From Adiantum capillus-veneris (taxonomy: Eukaryota; Streptophyta; Polypodiopsida; Polypodiales; Pteridaceae), in assembly GCA_014529385.2 (NCBI GenBank), contig CM043944.1:93950476-94014475 (forward strand): DNA of 64,000 bases, in the 5' to 3' direction. Shown piece after piece: positions 21,560-33,639 of this stretch. Under the pieces are notes generated by a model that saw only the letters and a list, made by a program, of their open reading frames with translations, searched no databases and was not told where the DNA came from. Position 1 is the stretch's first letter; the number at the start of each line of letters is the position of its first letter. The translations under genes and the position numbers were made by a program.

Positions 21560-22098
21560 AAAGAAAGGAGTGAAGATAAATTGGGAACCACAGCACCAAG
21601 AAAGATTTGATTATCCTAAGTAGTTTGTCACTCCTACACCTTGCCTAAAGCTACTTGATTTCAACCAGACCTTTGATGTTGTCACTGATGCTAGTGGTAT
21701 AGTAGTTGGAGGAGTATTAGTTCAAGAAGAGGGACCAATAGATTTCACCTCACGTAAGCTTAAGATTCATGAAAAGAACTATCCAACCCATGATTTTAAA
21801 CTATTGGCAATCATTCACACTTGAAATCTATGAAGGCCTTACTTATTACAAAGGAAGTTTCAACTTATAACCGACCATAAGAGCTTGAAGTGAATCTTAA
21901 CACAACCAACATTGAATATGCAACAAAGAAGCTAGGTAGAACATCTGTGAGAATATAACTTTGTCATTATCTACCACTCAACAAAGGAAAACTCAATTGA
22001 AAATTTACTCAATCAAAAACCCTTTTTGAGTCTCATATAGATCATTGAAAGGATCGAGAAAGCCACATCATCAAATCATCTAGTGTATCAAAGGAAGC
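21560..22098 (+). pseudogene. Gypsy RNase H remnant
   Basis: Near 21685 the plus strand reads DASGIVVGGVLVQEEGPIDF (first catalytic Asp), then NYPTHDFKLLAIIHT, where the usual catalytic Glu of HDKELLAI is replaced by Phe. Near 21860 it reads LITDHKSLK (catalytic Asp), followed by a TQPTLNMQQR helix. The final ADALSR motif is degraded to ENLLNQKP. Frames change several times. No RT sequence precedes it, so gag, protease and RT were deleted between the primer-site-like sequence at 21335 and here. Confidence 0.75.
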
Positions 22099-23465
22099 TT
22101 GCCCTTGTTTAGACCAGAGAATCAAAGAATATACCATCAATGCAACACCTCGTATGATGAATATTATCTCTATTATAGAGATAGGTTATGTGTACCAAAG
22201 GATAATAGCTTAAAAAAGGATATCTTGGTTGAGGCCCATAATACTCCTACTTTTGAACACCCAGGATATACAAAGATCCTCATCTTTGTGCATAAAAGAT
22301 TCTATTGAATTGGAAAAAAGGTAGATGTGCTACACTATGTTTGTTATTGCTTGACATACCAAAGGATTAAGACAAAGAGAAACTCTCCGATAAACTTTGA
22401 CAACTTAATATTTCCCAAATAAATTGGGAGTTTATAAGTATGGACTTTGTCATTGAATTGCCTATGGTCCAAGGAAGATATGAGTCACTCATGGTGGTTG
22501 TTGACCTGCTCACTAAGGTTGCACATCTCATTCCAATCAAGATAACCTTTACTACCTCTGACACTGCTAGATTGTTTGTTAAGGAGATTTTCAGATTGCA
22601 TAGACTACCCAAATGGATTGTAAGTGATCGGGATGTGAAGTTTACTTCAAATTTTTGGATCTCCCTCTTCAAGGTGATTGGCACGGAGTTAAATTTATCA
22701 TTGCATACCATCCCCAATTGGATGGGCAAACAAAACGAGTCAACCAAGTCATTGAAGATATTCTCAGAGCTTATTGTAGTAAGGAGCCTAAGTGATGGAT
22801 TCAATGGAGTATAATTGCAATGTTTCACACCATCAGAGCATCGATATGCCCCATTTTGTGCCTTGTATGGCTAGGAATGTGTCTCTCCACTCAAGTTTTA
22901 GATCCTACCATAAGAGTTGAAGCTTCTAAGAGGATGCTCGAAGAGATGAAAAATCAAATTAAAGCTATCTGGAGGGATATTCAAGCAACTTAAGATCACC
23001 AAAAGCAATATGCTAATGGTAAGAGATCTAAAAGAAGATTTAAGGAAGGAGACAAATTTTTTCTTTGAATTCACCCAAAAAGAAATAGTTTATCACTCAC
23101 AAGGTACAAGAAGCTTAGCCCATGTTATTGTGGTCCTTATCAAGGTATTCAAATGTATAGGTAATCTTACAAGCTGGAGTTTTTAGTTTATATAAAATTC
23201 CACGATGTATTCCATGTAAGATTATTGAAACCCTATATGCCTAATGAAAAGCAACTCCTTGATGATGGAAAAATTGTCATGCCAACTCAAAACATCTTAG
23301 AGTTTCAACCCTCTAGAAGTTTGGAATTTTGACAGAAAATCCTTCTAAATAGAATTTTTAAAGAACAACTTATCTAGTGGCAAGACTATCCTGAAGAAGA
23401 TGCAACATGGGAAGATGAAGCCACCTTACAAAAGGACTATCTCTTCAGTTCTTCTTGAGATGATT
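22099..23465 (+). pseudogene. Gypsy integrase remnant with chromodomain-like tail
   Basis: The zinc-binding N-terminus is visible at 22200-22360 (HPGYTKILIFVHKRFY, then YCLTYQR, where the usual second Cys pair is half lost). The core begins at 22440 with MDFVIELPMVQGRYESLMVV (first Asp) and [12 protein letters not shown] (second Asp). After a frame change near 22720, the segment that normally holds the catalytic Glu reads DGQTKRVNQ: Glu is replaced by Lys. The C-terminal part reads FHDVFHVRLLKPYMP near 23200 and ends in WQDYPEEDATWEDEA near 23390, a chromodomain-like tail of the chromovirus branch. Integrase would join the cDNA to chromosomal DNA. This copy is dead through both the lost Glu and several stops. 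Confidence 0.8.
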
Positions 23466-23897
23466 ATATCTTGAATCCCTAAGTGGGCTAGTGTGTAATG
23501 TACTAGAATTTTTTATCAATGAATTTTGTGTCCGCTCAAGGCTCTTATTCAAGTTTAGGAGCATTATCAAGTGTATTGATAATTAGGGATATGTTTATAA
23601 TAATTGATTCTAAAAGAGAACGTTGTATGTATAAATTATATTAATTCTACGCTTTAAATCTTAGGGAAAAAGGAAGGTCTTAAAAGCCCTACTTTCTGGA
23701 AAGCGGGTGCTCAATATTTTGTGGTCCTTGAATAATTGAGAGCAAGACTTCAGAAAGAGAGGCCAATGTGAGTGGCGGCCATAGTTGACCACAAAAAGCA
23801 AGGAAGCAAAATATTTATAGCAAAAAATAGCGATATACGAGGAAAGGAGCCAAAAAGCATACTCTCAAAATAATGTACCTTAGAAACTTGTACAAAG

Positions 23898-25548
23898 GAG
23901 TAGAGAGTTAGCACAATAGATATAGAAAGTAAGAGAACTCTGCAACAAAACCTCTATGCAGGTTGTGAGATCACCCCCCCCCCCCCCCCTCCGACTGACT
24001 AAGGCAGTGACCAAAGCATAGTCCTTGGCATACTTGGTAACATTGGTAGAAGGGATTTGTTGGCACTGTTGGCTATGCACAAAGAATAACCATTTATCAT
24101 GGCTCAAAACTTCCCAAGAGGTCACCCATTCCAATACTATTTCAATGGATAATGCTAAACTATAAGGTAACTAACCATTGATTAAAACCTTCTTGTTGTC
24201 TATATCCTCAAAAAAATACAAGGTTAAGCTTGATTTTCCTGTCTAACTAAGCTAAACCATGTGAAAAATAAGCATATGAATATTTAGACTTGGTTAAGTA
24301 TGCATGTATATTGATGTATTCTAGATGCTTGCACTAGTAATTTGGGAATATAATCCCTTGTTTTTGTGTGATTTTGGGTACCTTAATCACCCTCCATGTT
24401 TTTATAAACCCTTCCTAAATACCCATTTTTTAATCACTTGAAATTGAAATATGAAGTATGGTCCCAGTATGGTTTCCTTCCTACATTTAATTGTGTATGC
24501 CGGTAGGATGTGTTCCTAGGTAAATACACGCATAAACATCGCAATAGATTCATAATCTTATGCATTTTATCAATAGTTTATATGTATGTCTTTTTTTTGT
24601 AACCAACATCCGTGTGATTCCAATTGGTTCTAGTATTACACCCTTTTACCTTTTCTGTGTACAGCATGAGAGATGGCCCCACCAAGGACTAGAACGGAAG
24701 CTCCAATTCCGTGTCTAAACCTCTAGTAAACCCCCAAACTACGGCACCGAAGAATAAGGATATTGATCGACATCCTCAACCATAGGTTTTTGTCACACCC
24801 GCTCTCATTTTGATAAGCAAATTTTTAGTTTCTACATTGTTCATACATAATTGACCTTAGCACAAGAAGCTTAGGATATCTTAAATTGACTAAGAATGTG
24901 ATTATCATCAAGAGAGACCAGCATGTGTTTTTTAAAATTAAGGTAAAAGACTTGTTTGGCAAAGAATTGGTTAGTCTAAGGTAAACATGTTTGGTGATTA
25001 TTTAAAATTATCCCATGGAAATAAAGTTACTGATCGGGCATATTCTTGCCAGATGGAACTCATGGTTAGCGAGGAAATACCATAGTTAGAGGAGAATAAG
25101 TTGTGGTTAGCAGCACTTAAATCTTGTGGTGAAAGTTTCTATTGGTCAACAGAGGAAGTCTACGAGTAGCAGTAAACTCAAGATATTGGATAAATCTTTT
25201 GTTGAAATATAGGACTTGTTTGAGAAAGAATTGTTTGGGTGATTTTTGAAGGTTTATATGAAAGAAATCATGCACAAAATTAATGAAGGGAACCCTGATT
25301 GTACGTGTAAAACAATGTGGTAGTAATTAAAAAACAAGAGGAATGGATGAGTCCGGTGTGGAAAGTGGGAGTATAGTATCTAAATGAAACTATGTTTATG
25401 GACGGGTGGACCCGATTAAGGTGCTTTTCACAAGTTTAGTTGCTAGTTGAGGATAAGTCTATACCATATCTAGGGTTTTATGAATGGAGGCCATGCCTCT
25501 TAAATGTGGGAAAAAAAAGCATTGTTTATAGATCTTGAGTATGTAAGA
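23898..25548 (+). repeat. Right member of the long direct repeat, probable old 3' LTR
   Basis: Partner of 19196-21333, about 430 bp downstream of the end of the pol remnant, where a 3' LTR is expected. A purine-rich GGAGTAGAGAG precedes its first shared block. Similarity stops near 25548, so the last ~200 bp of an LTR of the left copy's length are missing here. Confidence 0.55.
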
Positions 25549-25914
25549 CCACTAATGAATCAACTAGCCTGCCATGTTTCAATGGTGTGTCTTGCAGCCT
25601 AGATTCATGATGACAAAGGTTTGCAAGTGACCAATGGATTTTTGTACCACAAATTGTCCTACTCTCATTGGTCCCATATTAAAAGCCAATTTGTTTTGCT
25701 ACTTGACCTTCTCAAGTAGAGTGTCAAGCGATGATTTTATAGCTCTCATCCTCCTATTCTTATTTCTTAAGTGACCCACTATCTCAAATATTAGCACGTA
25801 TAATACATATGATAGAGGGAGAGGAGTAGCACAACAAATTATTGGCTCTCTTTTACCAACAATTGAAAGGAGTTGAGACAATTGAGGGACAAAAATTGCA
25901 TGACTCCATAACCT

Positions 25915-26330
25915 TGATGTCACAAGTTGGTGATATGGCATGGCCCCTAAGGAGTTAGAGCCATTAAAAACCACAACTGTGGGGACAACCAACCAAGGAG
26001 GACAAACCACCGAGGGGGACACAAACCCTAAAAACTAGTAACACGAAAAGGCCGTATGGACAATTAGTGGGTGGAAAAAATGAAAGGTGTAAAGTTGGCA
26101 TTGTACAAACACCTGCCATTTGTACAACTAGCTATGGTGCTATATTTTGGCTCAAGAGATTTTGGAAATAGAAGCTTTTCACTTCAATTTCTTTTTGAGT
26201 TCATGAGCCTTTAAATATGTAACATGGGTTCTCTTTCTGGCATTCCCAATTTGGAGGAAGCATAGCAAAGCCACCATGGCAATTGTACCTTTGTGAAGAA
26301 ATACAAAAGATACAACAAAAGGGGCACCAA
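25915..26330 (+). repeat. Dispersed repeat, copy A (inverted partner at 39150-39545)
   Basis: Shares, in inverted orientation with 39150-39545, the blocks GTCACAAGTTGGTG, GGAGTTAGAGCCATTAAA, ACAACCAACCAAGG, GAAGCTTTTCACTT and CAATTGTACCTTTGTGAAG in the same order and spacing. I do not recognise the family and see no terminal repeats or coding domain. Confidence 0.75.
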
Positions 26331-26846
26331 GGTTTTGGGGCTAGTGTTATGAGTTTGGGCACCCTCCTGTTATATGTGGTTAGCATTACAATTCGGATAG
26401 CTAGCATGTAACAGTTAATTATTGTCTTTTTTATTTTTACGAATAGTGAGACTAATTGTTGTGTAGATTGGAATTACAGGAATTGAGAAGAAGGCACCAA
26501 ATAATCTCTCTCGACATTTTTATTTGCACAACAGTGTTTTAGTTATTTTTCCAATAAGGTTTCATTGTATACATTCAGAGAGAAATCGCCCTATAAAGGT
26601 CATGCAAAAAGTGATAGCAACCACTCATGGACTACACTAAAAGAGGGCCCTCAAATGCTTGGAACCTAAAATAGGTTGCATAATAAATTAAATACTCAAC
26701 TCCACAAAGAGGTGATGTGGAGTTTGGGGGCTAGTATTTTAGGCTATTCTTGTGTAAGATCCTCCTCTCTTACTTTTAAGCTAAGTGTATGTGCAAAAAT
26801 CATGTCTACATCTTCTCTTTGACATGCTTTCACTATCTAGTCTATC

Positions 26847-26848
<2 letters not shown>
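26331..26848. other. Unassigned sequence
   Basis: Nothing recognised. Confidence 0.4.

Positions 26849-26892
<44 letters not shown>
26849..26892. repeat. (GT)n microsatellite
   Basis: About 44 bp of perfect GT. Confidence 0.98.
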
Positions 26893-28098
26893 ATGGTGTC
26901 TTTGTCTAGTTGTATGTACTTGGTTTTTGGGAGAGAAGGTGAAAGGTTGATGGTTATGTGTTTGTATAAAGATTGAAGGGTTTTATCTTCCGTTCTCCCA
27001 TAATTTCATCAGGGGTATCAACGCAAAGTTTTATGGAAATCAATAATTTGGCTTTCAAATTTTAAGGAGCAATTTTTGAATCTACACCATCGGGTTTGCA
27101 AATCAAAGCTTAATTGGCAATTTATAAGCAAATTGACCAACCAATTATGCATCTCGACATTCAAAATTGGGTATTTCAAGCATTTAATTCAAATCATTCA
27201 ATAAATTTGGTGGATTTGTGAAGATATGTGGGCAAGGAAACGAGATGAAGAAGATTTTGAAGAAAAAGGCCTAAATGGGGATTAAATTCAACATTGGAGT
27301 ACTTGAATGAACTCCAAAAAATATGATTTCAATTTGGGAAGGAGAAAGAGAAAGATTCAATACTCCATTTCAAAGAGGAGTGGGTGATAGAAGGAAGGTG
27401 TCACAAGGAGTACAAAGATTAAGGGAGATTTTTGACTACTTTAACCCTTGAGGATTCATTTCAGCAAGCCGACTTTGAATTTGTGTTTCTGTAACTACTT
27501 AATCAAGTGGTATTTAGTCACCTGCGGGACTGGCCCAAGAATATGAAATACGGTCACGCAGTGATGACAAGCATGGGAGGAGTTTAAGAGATTATCCGCC
27601 CCCTCCATGCAAAGGAGGTTACTTTAGTCGTGGGCTTGACAACACCGTGGGAGCCAAAGCCTATACACACCTCTGCATCGAAGTCGATCATCATCAATCT
27701 CTACAAAAGTGGTAGCAGCAGGGGTGCTTGGGCTTGGGAAGCATTCATCTCTTCTTGCACGTATGTTGAAATCGACTCTACACAACACCTTTCCACGGAG
27801 TTCCCTACACCTTGTCTCCCTTAGAGCTACTCACTACCATGCATTTTCTTTCTACACCTTTTTAGCCAACAAAAAGTGTGGCTTTAATTGCCCATCTTTG
27901 GTCGGCCATCCAGCGGGCAACACCCCTAAAATTTTGTTCCTAAGGGGCAATTCGCCCCCAACTCACCCTCAAGCAATCACTCAACACAAGGTGCCTAACT
28001 TCAATCTTAAATTAGTGCTTAACCTCAAAATATTTCGTCCAATTTCAATTCGGTCACCCATTTTACCCTTAATTGGGTTGCCTAACAAAATTTCAAAA

Positions 28099-28100
<2 letters not shown>
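26893..28100. other. Unassigned sequence upstream of a gypsy gag
   Basis: No domain recognised. It probably includes the leader of the gypsy element whose gag starts at 28651, but I could not place an LTR end or a convincing primer site. Confidence 0.35.
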
Positions 28101-28141
<41 letters not shown>

Positions 28142-28146
28142 TATAT
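28101..28146. repeat. (AT)n microsatellite
   Basis: About 40 bp of perfect AT followed by a GATATAT continuation. Confidence 0.97.
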
Positions 28147-28568
28147 TCAAGTGAAGCTTTGCTTATTAACTTGCCTGGTAGACTTGAGTCTTGAAACCTC
28201 AACCAAAGTGGTTGTAAGTATTTTCACCCTGATGAATTTCGACTCCAAGGGATAAGCTATCCAACATCAACCAAGTTTACCACGCTTTCGATGAACTCTA
28301 CAAGACTTTTGAGGATGCTTCATTATTTTGTGAAACTTTCTGCCGATTGCCATCTATTGGGACAAGGGAGCTCAGATACAAAAACTTCAATCTTCTTGCA
28401 TAATCACCTACTCAACTGAACGTCAAATTTCAACCTGCTCTTGTACTACAATTTTGGACTGGACGTCATCATCAAACGTATAGCTAACTAAAATATTTTT
28501 TTTTGTTTTTTCTTCATTTATTTATTATTATGTATATGGTTATATCTATAAATAAATAAACATTAAAA

Positions 28569-28571
<3 letters not shown>

Positions 28572-28608
<37 letters not shown>
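28572..28608. repeat. (TA)n microsatellite
   Basis: About 37 bp of perfect TA, 42 bp before the gag start codon at 28651. Confidence 0.97.
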
Positions 28609-28612
<4 letters not shown>

Positions 28613-28650
28613 GAAAACAAATAATAGAATAGAAAAGAAAGTTGGCCATC

Positions 28651-29629
28651 ATGGCTCATCCTCTTCCACAACCACCCTCTATTGTTGAACAACTCACAAA
28701 TTTGCGACAATCACTTGCATATGAGTGCATGCAAAGGCATGAACTAGAAGATAAGCTATTGCACATTGCACGAGCTAGAACTGCACCTACTCCAAAGCAA
28801 AACAAAATAAGGAGAAAGGATTTCACATTCAAGGATTTTTACGGCACCAAAGATGCTAGAATGATACTTGCATGGGTTAGTCAACTAGACGACTATTTTT
28901 ATGATGAAGACTTTCCCAAGTGTTACATGGTCAAATGTGCATCAAATCACCTCATCAATAGCACTGCACTATGGTGGAATGCCACTAAACATTACGGTAA
29001 AAGACCTCGCATGTGGCATGCATTCAAAAACTTGTTTCTACCTCGTTTCTTACCCACATGGTAAAAGTTAAAGTACGCCGCCAGTGGGATTTAATTCGCC
29101 TAGGTAGAAATAAAGATGTACATGCTTACACTAATTGTTTTTGGAATTGTCACATTCAGCTTCAAGCCATTGAACCTGTCAGCCATAGGAAATCAAAGCG
29201 TAAGTATATATCTAGGTTAGCACTGCAAATTGGTGTTGAAGTAGACATGTTTGAGCCAAATTCACTGTGAAAATCTATTAACTTGGATCCCAATGTGGAG
29301 AAAAAGAAAGGTGGACATCAACTCCACATTGATAAACCAACTAACACTAATAGAAACAAGAGAGTTCCTTTCTCTCCTAACTTTGACATGAACAAAAATC
29401 AAAGTCGTACCTTCTTCAAGAGATGCAAATTTGACAACCCTACTACACCTACTCAACCCATGGCAACAACAACCACCACATGCACCAGAGGAGCAACCAA
29501 AATCCTTCCAACAATCAATGCCCTAATTGACCTTCCAAAGGTAATAAAAAGGTGAAATGTTTTAAATGTTTTCAATTTGGCCATTATGTAGGTAAGTGCA
29601 CAAACAATGTTGCTAAGAGCAATGGTCAT
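28651..29629 (+). pseudogene. Gypsy gag, left half, split by a nested element
   Basis: From the ATG at 28651 a 137-codon frame runs to 29064. It carries the retrotransposon gag fold: FTFKDFYGTKDARMILAWVS, then the YFYDEDFPKCYMVKCAS and ALWWN segments around the conserved tryptophans. After a frameshift the fold continues at 29055-29270 (RRQWDLIRLGRNKDVHAYTN), then a basic linker, and near 29553 the zinc knuckle CFKCFQFGHYVGKC (C-x2-C-x4-H-x4-C). Immediately after the knuckle (29630) the LTR of an inserted gypsy element begins. The host frame resumes beyond 37778. Gag would form virus-like particles and bind RNA. At least one frameshift plus the insertion make it non-functional. Confidence 0.8.
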
Positions 29630-31448
29630 TGTCATAAAAACTAATATCTAACCAACCCAAATGATTTTCTCATATTAAACTGATCACTTAGTGTGGGAGA
29701 ATAAATGGGAACAAGGGTTAAGATATTGAGATGTGCTTATAGATCTATCTCAACACGGGGCCAATAGAAAAGGGGCCCAAATGAGAGATGGTCTATCAAA
29801 GAGCAAGGCTAACCAATAGAGCATAAGACCTTAGGGTTAGCTTCATTGAAAACCTTCAATAATGTGTGTAAAAGTCCTTTGACCTTAGGTAAGCTAGGGC
29901 TGAGCCTGAGGCGGGAACCCGACCCAGCTCGAGGTGCTTGTCTTGCTTGATGAATAACGTGCTTGAGGTGCTTGATGATTGAGATGCTTCAGGTGCTTGA
30001 TTATTGAAATTTGAGATGCTTGAGCTCCTTGACATGCTTGACATGCTAGCGCTGTACTTGAGGTGAGAACCCAGCCCAAGCTTAAACTGATTAAGGGCCA
30101 AGCTTATGGTGGGAACTGGGCCTATGCATGAGGGGCTTGAGGTGTCAAAAATTCAAATATTCAATTCCTACAAGGAGGGGGCGAGCCCTACATGAGGCGG
30201 AGATGAGAGAGAACACCCGCACACTCACACAAGGCATGCATGGTACAAAGAAAGCAAAAGGGACACTTGTCAAGTTCCTCCTCATGTTGCCCTCATGGTG
30301 TGCCTAAAGCCTATTGGTTGGCCACCCAAGGGGTCTAATGATAATTTAGGAGATTTAATTAATTGATTTTGAATTTATCAAGTCCTCTCTCTCAAAGGGG
30401 AAAGGGGGACACTTGTCCCAAGGCTACCCGTGATGCATGTAATGCCTCCTGCTTGTGATTGGCTAGGCCTGGAGGGGTCCAATGAGCTTCAAGCATGAGC
30501 TACAAGGGGGGGTCGACCCAAGCAAGCTAGGCGGTTGCTTAAGAGGTATACTCACCCACACACTCACAAACACTCTCATCGTGTGCTATGCAAGGTGCAA
30601 GAGCTCCATCTCCTTCTCCAAACTCCTTGAGAAGTTGAGAGCCTACACTAACACTCTTGGCTATGGAATGCAAATCCAACCAAGATCTATGCTTAAATGC
30701 TTAAGCTTGCCATCTTCTCCATCTTCATTACTATGCTATTATGTTTGCTAAGTAAAAAGAGTGATGATAAGTGAGGAACTATTTCGTTCTCCTATGGAAT
30801 ACTTCTTCTTCCTCTTCCCTACCCTCATTCCCTGCTAGCTCTCTCCACCTTCAAAGGTGTTTGAGGTCTTGGGATTGAGGCTTGGGATAGTCAATGCTTT
30901 CCACAAGTTTATGTTATGCTTATTCCAAGAAGGCTAATGGTTTATTGCAAGTAGATTAATTGTATTGCAAGGTAGATTAATTGTTGCTTTAAACACAAGT
31001 TAATGCATAAAAGTTCACATCTTCATGCACTCAAATGATTTAGGGAACATAAGGATTGATAATGCTCACAATTTTTTGATTGTTTTCAAGCTAAGATTGA
31101 TTGTTGCTATTAAGCAAAAGCTTGGTGTATGAAGCTTCCATCTTCATACCGCCAAAGAGGTCTCAAGGAACACAAAGATTGTGTATTGTACCAAGTCTCT
31201 CTTAATGAGAGAATCTATAATACACATGCCTTTTGGAGGGGGGACCAGCTCCACATAAATCCGGTCCTCAATTGTTGTCATATTCTCTAAAAACTCTCTC
31301 TTGCAAAATTATTGCTCATGCCTAGTTAATTAAGTGCTATGATTAAGTTGCCACTACCAATTAAGTTCACCCTCTATGCTCTCAAAGTTGCTCACTCTAA
31401 TTCTCTTAATTCCACTATTCTCTAAGTTCATAGGCCATTTCCATTACA
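29630..31448 (+). repeat. 5' LTR of the nested gypsy element (1819 bp)
   Basis: Begins TGTCATAAAAACTAATATCT and ends CATTTCCATTACA. At about 29925-30060 it contains a degenerate minisatellite built on GCTTGAGGTG / GCTTGATGAT words. Confidence 0.9.
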
Positions 31449-31449
31449 T

Positions 31450-31467
31450 TGGTATCAGAGCATTTGG
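31450..31467 (+). promoter_or_regulatory. Primer binding site, tRNA-iMet
   Basis: TGGTATCAGAGCATTTGG starts two bases after the LTR end. Its first 12 bases match the plant initiator-Met complement exactly. Confidence 0.92.
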
Positions 31468-31862
31468 TTATTCTTTTCTTGCTTAAGAAGAGAGGTACTT
31501 AAGTAGCCTATAAATGGTTGATGTTGTTAATTATATTAGGGTAAGTGGAACTTGGATCTATTATCAATTTTGTTGAGCCCATTATGTGGGATATGGTGCA
31601 CACCTCAGGAGCTTTGGACTTAATAATGGAGTCTTTTTGGACTTGCCTATGGCTTTACCATTATTGAGCCATAAGAAGTTCGAAAGGAGCTAGCCCTTAA
31701 CAACTCTGCTATGTTAGACCTACTCCTCTACTCTCTATAATTAACCACTTGGAGCCGTGGGTGTAGATACTTAAGAGACAATTTTCAAAGGCTAAGAGGA
31801 GTGGCAACTAAGGTTTTGAATTGCCAAAGCATACACTAAGTACATACATAGATTTTGTTAAC

Positions 31863-32606
31863 ATGGCTGACAATAATCAAGAGAGTAGAATGAACATTGA
31901 TAACTTTGATTTTGCACATGAAGGTGTTAATGATGATGCTCCCATGTTTATCAATTCTCTTGTGTTTAAGCTGGAACAAGCTATGGGAAACCAAGCCCTA
32001 CAAGGTGAAGTTTTCCAACAACTTCATAGATATGGGATTCTCCAAACTCCCCCAAAAGAGGGAGTACCTGAGAAGTCTCTTCGGGAGATTTCCAAGAGAG
32101 GGCTCTCTACAGTGAGAGAAGAGGACAACCCATACAAAGCACTTAAATGTTTACTAGCGGGCTTACCTCCCTCCAAGAAGAGAGGTGAAGTCTCTACTAT
32201 AGAGCCTTCACCAAGGGAAGGAGAAAGAAGTGAGTCTCCCAATACTTCCGAAGATGTGGCTCCAAGAAGACGGCGGCCTCAACGATCTCCAACGCCCCCC
32301 AAGAGGGAAAGATCACCGCAAAGTCCACCTCCTTGTTATCACAAAAAGGAAGAGAGGTACCAAAAGAAGGAAAAGGAGAGAAAGAGGTCACCCTCTTCTC
32401 CATCTTCATCACCTTCCTCATATTCCAATGAAGGTAGCGGCACTTCTCTCAAAGAGCCCAAGAGGAAAGGCCATTGCAAGTCCTATCCGGTATGGAGAAG
32501 GTCCAAGAAGCTGAAGAAGTTCAAGGAGGGAGGAAAGAACACCACTTTCATTACCTATGATGGCACCTTTGGTGCTACCGGCAAGACCTTGGCCTTCATC
32601 CAATAG
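31863..32606 (+). CDS. Gag N-terminal frame of the nested gypsy element
   Basis: Open frame of 247 codons from the ATG at 31863, about 400 bp behind the primer site. The first ~80 residues (VNDDAPMFINSLVFKLEQAM) look like a gag N-terminal region. The middle (residues about 125-210) is an unusual Arg/Ser/Pro-rich tract with RRRRPQRSPTPPKRERS, resembling an RS-type basic linker. The end (TTFITYDGTFGATGKTLAFI) enters the gag capsid fold. A TAG at 32604-32606 cuts the fold, which continues in frame beyond it (FDVAFGD), so the original Gag was longer. The normal role is RNA packaging and particle assembly. The frame is free of other stops, unlike the pol region of the same copy. Confidence 0.6.
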   Translation: MADNNQESRMNIDNFDFAHEGVNDDAPMFINSLVFKLEQAMGNQALQGEVFQQLHRYGILQTPPKEGVPEKSLREISKRGLSTVREEDNPYKALKCLLAGLPPSKKRGEVSTIEPSPREGERSESPNTSEDVAPRRRRPQRSPTPPKRERSPQSPPPCYHKKEERYQKKEKERKRSPSSPSSSPSSYSNEGSGTSLKEPKRKGHCKSYPVWRRSKKLKKFKEGGKNTTFITYDGTFGATGKTLAFIQ

Positions 32607-33351
32607 TTTGATGTGGCCTTTGGTGATGAGGGCTTCATGGAGTCCTCTAAAATGTATCAGGTATCTATGCATTTTTAGAGCTCCGCTCGTCAATGGTGGG
32701 CTAGCCTACAAGCCCAAAGAAAAGCTCCAAGGACATGGAAGGCTTTAAGAGCCTCCATCATGAAACAATTTCTGGCAAGCAACACTAAAGACAATGTCCT
32801 CACGGAATGGCAAAGCTTGAAACTCTCTCCCTACGAGTCTATCCAAAAGTATGTAGATAAGTTAGGGGATTTACTTCTCAAAGCCACTGTCTACATAAAG
32901 GTAGACTTTGGGCAGCAAAAGCAACAATTCTGTGCCGGTCTTTCTGAAGAGATAGCCGAGTATATTAACTCGCAAAGGCCTAGTACCATATCGGTAGTCA
33001 TACACCATACTATGGTCGCAAAGGCCTAGTACCATATCGGTAGTCATACACCATACTATGGTCGCCTCTCAAATCAATTTCCAACAAGGGGTTAAGAGAA
33101 ACTCTAAGCCCATGGAAGTGAAGGATCAAAATGAGCCTAGAGGGAGGAATAATGCTCAAACTTCCTCCAAAGGCAACTCTAGCAACAACAATAACAAAGC
33201 TAAGGAGAAAGGAGTCTACAAAGGTAAGAATAGACTCTCTCCAACAGAGCTAGAGTGTTATCGTAAGGATAAGAAATGCTACAAGTGTGGACAGCAAGGG
33301 CATGTCTATCGTGCTTGTCCCCAAAGAAATGCACGCAACAAGCCGCCTTGA
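32607..33351 (+). pseudogene. Gag C-terminal part with zinc knuckle, broken by a 46-bp duplication
   Basis: The gag fold continues with WWASLQAQRKAPRTWKALR and the helix WQSLKLSPYESIQKYVDKLG, typical of gypsy gag. At 32971-33016 a 46-bp segment is repeated exactly at 33017-33062. Since 46 is not a multiple of three, the frame is lost and a stop follows. The other phase then runs 33058-33351 to an Asn-rich linker (NSSNNNNKAKEK) and the zinc knuckle CYKCGQQGHVYRAC, ending at a TGA at 33349. One TAG near 32678 also interrupts the first part. Confidence 0.8.
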
Positions 33352-33639
33352 GTTTCTATGCTGGAAACTCCAAAAGAGGATGCTCATAGCAAAAGGCTTT
33401 TGTTTTTCCTATGCTAGGAGATATGTACATACATGTTTATGAGTCGGGTAGCATCCTATCCCTTGTAATTATGCATGCTTTTCACAAGTTAATGAAAATC
33501 TATATTTTCATATACATGATTTCTGTTAGAAAGTCTGTAAATGAATTTAATGTTTCAACCAGTAACAATAAAAAAGATGGGAATCAAGAGAATTAGAGTT
33601 GTCTAAATTCCTAAATGGATTCCAAAATGCTTTTATTGA

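Noticed and set aside
30482-30751. 89-codon frame found in both LTRs of the nested gypsy element (30482 and 36790) and partly at 45146-44940
   Set aside because: The frames are kept simply because the LTRs are near-identical. There is no motif, and the third copy has a different N-terminus. I would revisit this if distant family members kept the frame.
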